From NCBI RefSeq assembly GCF_910596095.1, contig NC_056535.1:20724505-20788504 (forward strand): a stretch of DNA of 64,000 nt, written 5' to 3'. Both the position numbers and the translations under genes were made by a program. Shown here piece after piece: positions 62,001-64,000 of this stretch; position 1 is the first letter of the stretch; every line of letters begins with the position of its first letter. The notes beneath the pieces were generated by a model, which made no database searches, was not told where the DNA came from, and saw only the letters and a list, made by a program, of their open reading frames with translations. Source of the stretch: Thunnus maccoyii. Taxonomy: Eukaryota; Chordata; Actinopteri; Scombriformes; Scombridae.

Positions 62001-63616
62001 TGGTAAAAGATACTGTCCTGCCTTTTGTTTTCCAGGGTTTTAACTGGACACGATTTATTCAAGGTGTTTTGTCCAGTGTGTCCATTGAGGTCCAGCTGGA
62101 GGAGGAGGTGGTGGTGTACAGCTCTCCCTACCTTGAGAAGATGAATGAAGTTCTCTCCAGACACAGCGTCAGGTCAGTATTATGCAAAGATAAGTCCATG
62201 AAGATCGAACTACTACAGAAAAGTTACAATCAGCATAATTTACCAAAAACAACTGATGTTTGCAGGACTATGCAGAACTACCTCACCTGGCAGCTCATCA
62301 CTGACAGAGTTAATAGCCTAAGCCGCCGTTTCAAAGATGCCAGAGCCCGTTACAGGAAGGTGCGATGAGCATGACATAATACAATAACACATATTTATGT
62401 AAGCTAGTTCCAAAACACAATTTCAGTGAGTGTTTCTGTGCTTGCCAGACTCTGTACGGGACCACTGTGGAGGATGCTTGGTGGCGAGAATGTGTCCGTT
62501 ATGTCCAGAGTAGCATGGAGAACGCAGTTGGAGCTCTGTATGTGCGTGAGACCTTTGCTGGAGAAAGTAAACGAATGGTGAGTTGTTTTTGCTGTAAAAA
62601 CGGGCCTAAACAAAACAGAGACAAAATCTTCGATGGAGCATGAAAATCAGTTACTGCCACAACAAACATTTACATCAAACCATGGTATGCAAGCTATAAC
62701 ACAAATGCTGCATTGTGTGCACTAATTCATGGGAAAAACACACATTATGTGCCAAAAAACTGACATTGAGGGGCGAAGTGTCGAGTTTCTAAATGCATCA
62801 TGTGCCACCAAAAAAAAAAAAAAAATTACCTGCCATATTTATTTCACTTTTGTGAAATGAAATGTATTTTCTGCTTTATCTGGTATGAAAAACACAAAGC
62901 ATGTATTGCAAAACGATTTAGTGTTATGAAATGCATCTCATGCCTCATTGAACTGTTATGCACTGTAGTGTTAATTACACTGCAATTATAATTATTCCTA
63001 ATTTTGTATGGATTCATTCACATTTTTCCTAGAAAAAAACATGTATTACATTGCAGCTTGGGTTCCCTGGAGACTCATAATTATGAAAAATGCATTTCTG
63101 TATGAGATTGTAAGTAAGCCCTTTGTTGTGCGTCATATTTTCACAGGTCAGTGACCTCATCGCTAAGATCCAGAAAGCCTATGTGGAAACTCTGGAGGAG
63201 TTAAGCTGGATGGATTCTCCCTCAAAGGAGAAGGCAAGAGAGAAGGTACAGTACATACTCGAGCAAAGATTTTACTTCAGTCCCGAGAAACTATCGACAT
63301 ATCTCCCGTGGATGATGTCTTACAGAATGTGGTGCATCTCTTATAGGCCATGGCAATCAAGGAGCATATTGGCTATCCAGACCATATTCTGGAGAAAAGT
63401 AACCAGAAGCTCGACCAGGAGTACGCTCATGTAAGTAAGAACTGAGTCTATCTCCAGGCCACATTTTAATTACCTGCAATATGCATTTATGTTGGCCTCT
63501 TTCTCTTTTCAGCTAAACTTTAGTGAAGAACATTACTTTGAGAACATCCTCGAGAACCTGAAGTCTGAGGCGCACAAGAGTCTGAGGAAGCTCAGAGAAC
63601 CAGTCGATCCTAACTT
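56049..63616 (+). CDS. mmel1: Membrane metallo-endopeptidase-like 1 (NEP2), 5' sixteen exons
   Basis: Exons 56049-56205, 56622-56666, 56991-57050, 57170-57331, 57455-57535, 58989-59084, 59615-59733, 59884-59949, 60569-60703, 60990-61079, 62036-62172, 62266-62359, 62449-62577, 63147-63245, 63347-63430 and 63513-63616. All are in phase: 552 codons plus 2 bases. The product is an M13 type II membrane peptidase. It has a cytosolic tail ([10 protein letters not shown] start, identical to neprilysin), a membrane anchor at about 27-48, then the ectodomain with [18 protein letters not shown] (its Arg matches neprilysin Arg102, which contacts substrate carboxylate), [28 protein letters not shown] and [11 protein letters not shown]. 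Blocks such as [15 protein letters not shown] and QRDSQPLL match MMEL1 better than MME. HExxH, ExxxD and the rest (about 225 residues) lie beyond the window. The ATG at 56049 was chosen over an in-frame one at 55941, which precedes a CA-repeat-coded stretch. Confidence 0.93.
56622..56666 (+). other. mmel1 45-bp cassette exon 2
   Basis: A symmetric phase-1 exon encoding 15 residues ([15 protein letters not shown]) between the membrane anchor and the first ectodomain cysteines. Skipping it keeps frame. In mammals the equivalent place holds an alternatively spliced stretch with a furin-type site that releases a soluble enzyme. This fish segment has no dibasic motif. Acceptor tctcag|agg, donor gaag|gtgagt; an alternative donor 6 bp earlier (aacag|gtgaag) would shorten it by two codons. 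Confidence 0.75.
57726..58793. mobile_element. 1.07-kb MITE with about 200-bp inverted arms in mmel1 intron 5
   Basis: The left arm (57726-57935) contains tattgtcaacaaatctcatg, ctattaaaaacatgacagtg and gagccacacc. It is matched in reverse complement by the right arm (58588-58793) with ggtgtggctcattgacatg, tttttaatagttttt and gagatttgttgacaat. Identity is roughly 80% by eye over about 200 bp. The ends are tttaagttataaggct and agccttatcctttaag. The 650-bp centre has no recognisable protein. It is a long-arm foldback transposon sitting wholly between exons 5 and 6. Confidence 0.85.
60060..60260. repeat. Possible repeat fragment in mmel1 intron 8
   Basis: Contains 'ctctgataccgatctggcag' and 'atcagatcagtgcatgtatg', words typical of a teleost repeat built on 'gatacc/gatcagtgcat'. 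A looser relative (taccgatactgatacag) occurs near 26265. No clear ends. Confidence 0.3.
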
Positions 63617-64000
63617 GTAAGCTGTTGATACATCTGAAACTGCAAGCTTTTCTTATTTGTAAAACAAGCGCTTGGACTCAGGTGGTCATTGTGTTTTCTT
63701 AGTGCTCTCAGTTCAAGTGCATGACATGACATAGAACCTCTTCCAGGCTTTAAATGAAGTAGATTACATTATGTATTGAGATACAAATAGTTGCAGACTT
63801 TTGCTCATGCTTTCTGTTTCCAAGACAGGGTCCTGTTCATCCAAAAACATAATAAAAATTGTTGATAATAAGCTGTTAAAGTAGCAAATGGATGCCGTTC
63901 TGTATCATCATCGAGTAATTTTAAAAGAACATGAAAATTAAGGTTTAAATATTTTGTCTGGTGCACAAAAAGCTCCAAGCATGGATTGTATAGTTGCTTC

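Overview
The window is nuclear DNA from a ray-finned fish, most likely a percomorph teleost. All genes are split by GT-AG introns and every recognisable product is vertebrate. The intergenic DNA is full of dinucleotide microsatellites and of short non-autonomous DNA transposons and an L2-clade LINE of the kinds common in teleosts. No bacterial, organellar or RNA genes were recognised. The species cannot be named from the sequence alone.

Layout. (1) 1-18106: no exon found; probably intron 1 of trim62 and/or flanking DNA, holding a long CA microsatellite, a degenerate 'cttcaact' minisatellite, several inverted-repeat transposons, two perfect foldback palindromes and a few conserved-looking non-coding blocks. 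(2) 18107-18514, minus strand: coding exon 1 of trim62 (RING + B-box 2); the rest of that gene is not in the window. (3) 21781-28298, minus strand: a complete nine-exon gene for TNF receptor 2 (tnfrsf1b, 468 codons). (4) 31385-39401, minus strand: a complete nine-exon miip gene (388 codons). It carries an antisense L2 LINE in intron 6 and an LTR-like block in intron 1. (5) 39402-56032: a gene-poor stretch with nested hAT-type elements just upstream of miip, other repeats, possible regulatory blocks and a candidate non-coding first exon of mmel1. (6) 56049-63616, plus strand: sixteen exons of mmel1 (neprilysin-like 1/NEP2), about 552 codons from the start codon. The window ends before the exons that should encode the zinc-binding HExxH and ExxxD motifs.

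The exon chains for tnfrsf1b, miip and mmel1 were built by hand from splice sites, codon phase and similarity to the human proteins as I remember them. Every junction keeps frame. The miip-tnfrsf1b neighbourhood matches human 1p36.22. mmel1 (human 1p36.32) and trim62 (human 1p35) come from the same human chromosome arm, so the block looks like a reshuffled piece of one ancestral segment. The genes do not form one pathway: trim62 is a predicted E3 ligase, tnfrsf1b an immune receptor signalling through TRAF2, miip a cytosolic/nuclear regulator of migration and mitosis, and mmel1 a type II membrane metallopeptidase.

I saw no convincing undescribed biological system. The most notable observations are a change in the TRAF-binding motifs of the TNFR2 tail, a frame-preserving stop-free intron and a short furin-site-free cassette exon in mmel1, a roughly 1 kb inverted-repeat element able to fold in the mmel1 pre-mRNA, a hAT element inserted inside a relative upstream of miip, an LTR-like promoter unit antisense in miip, and two unexplained perfect hairpins.
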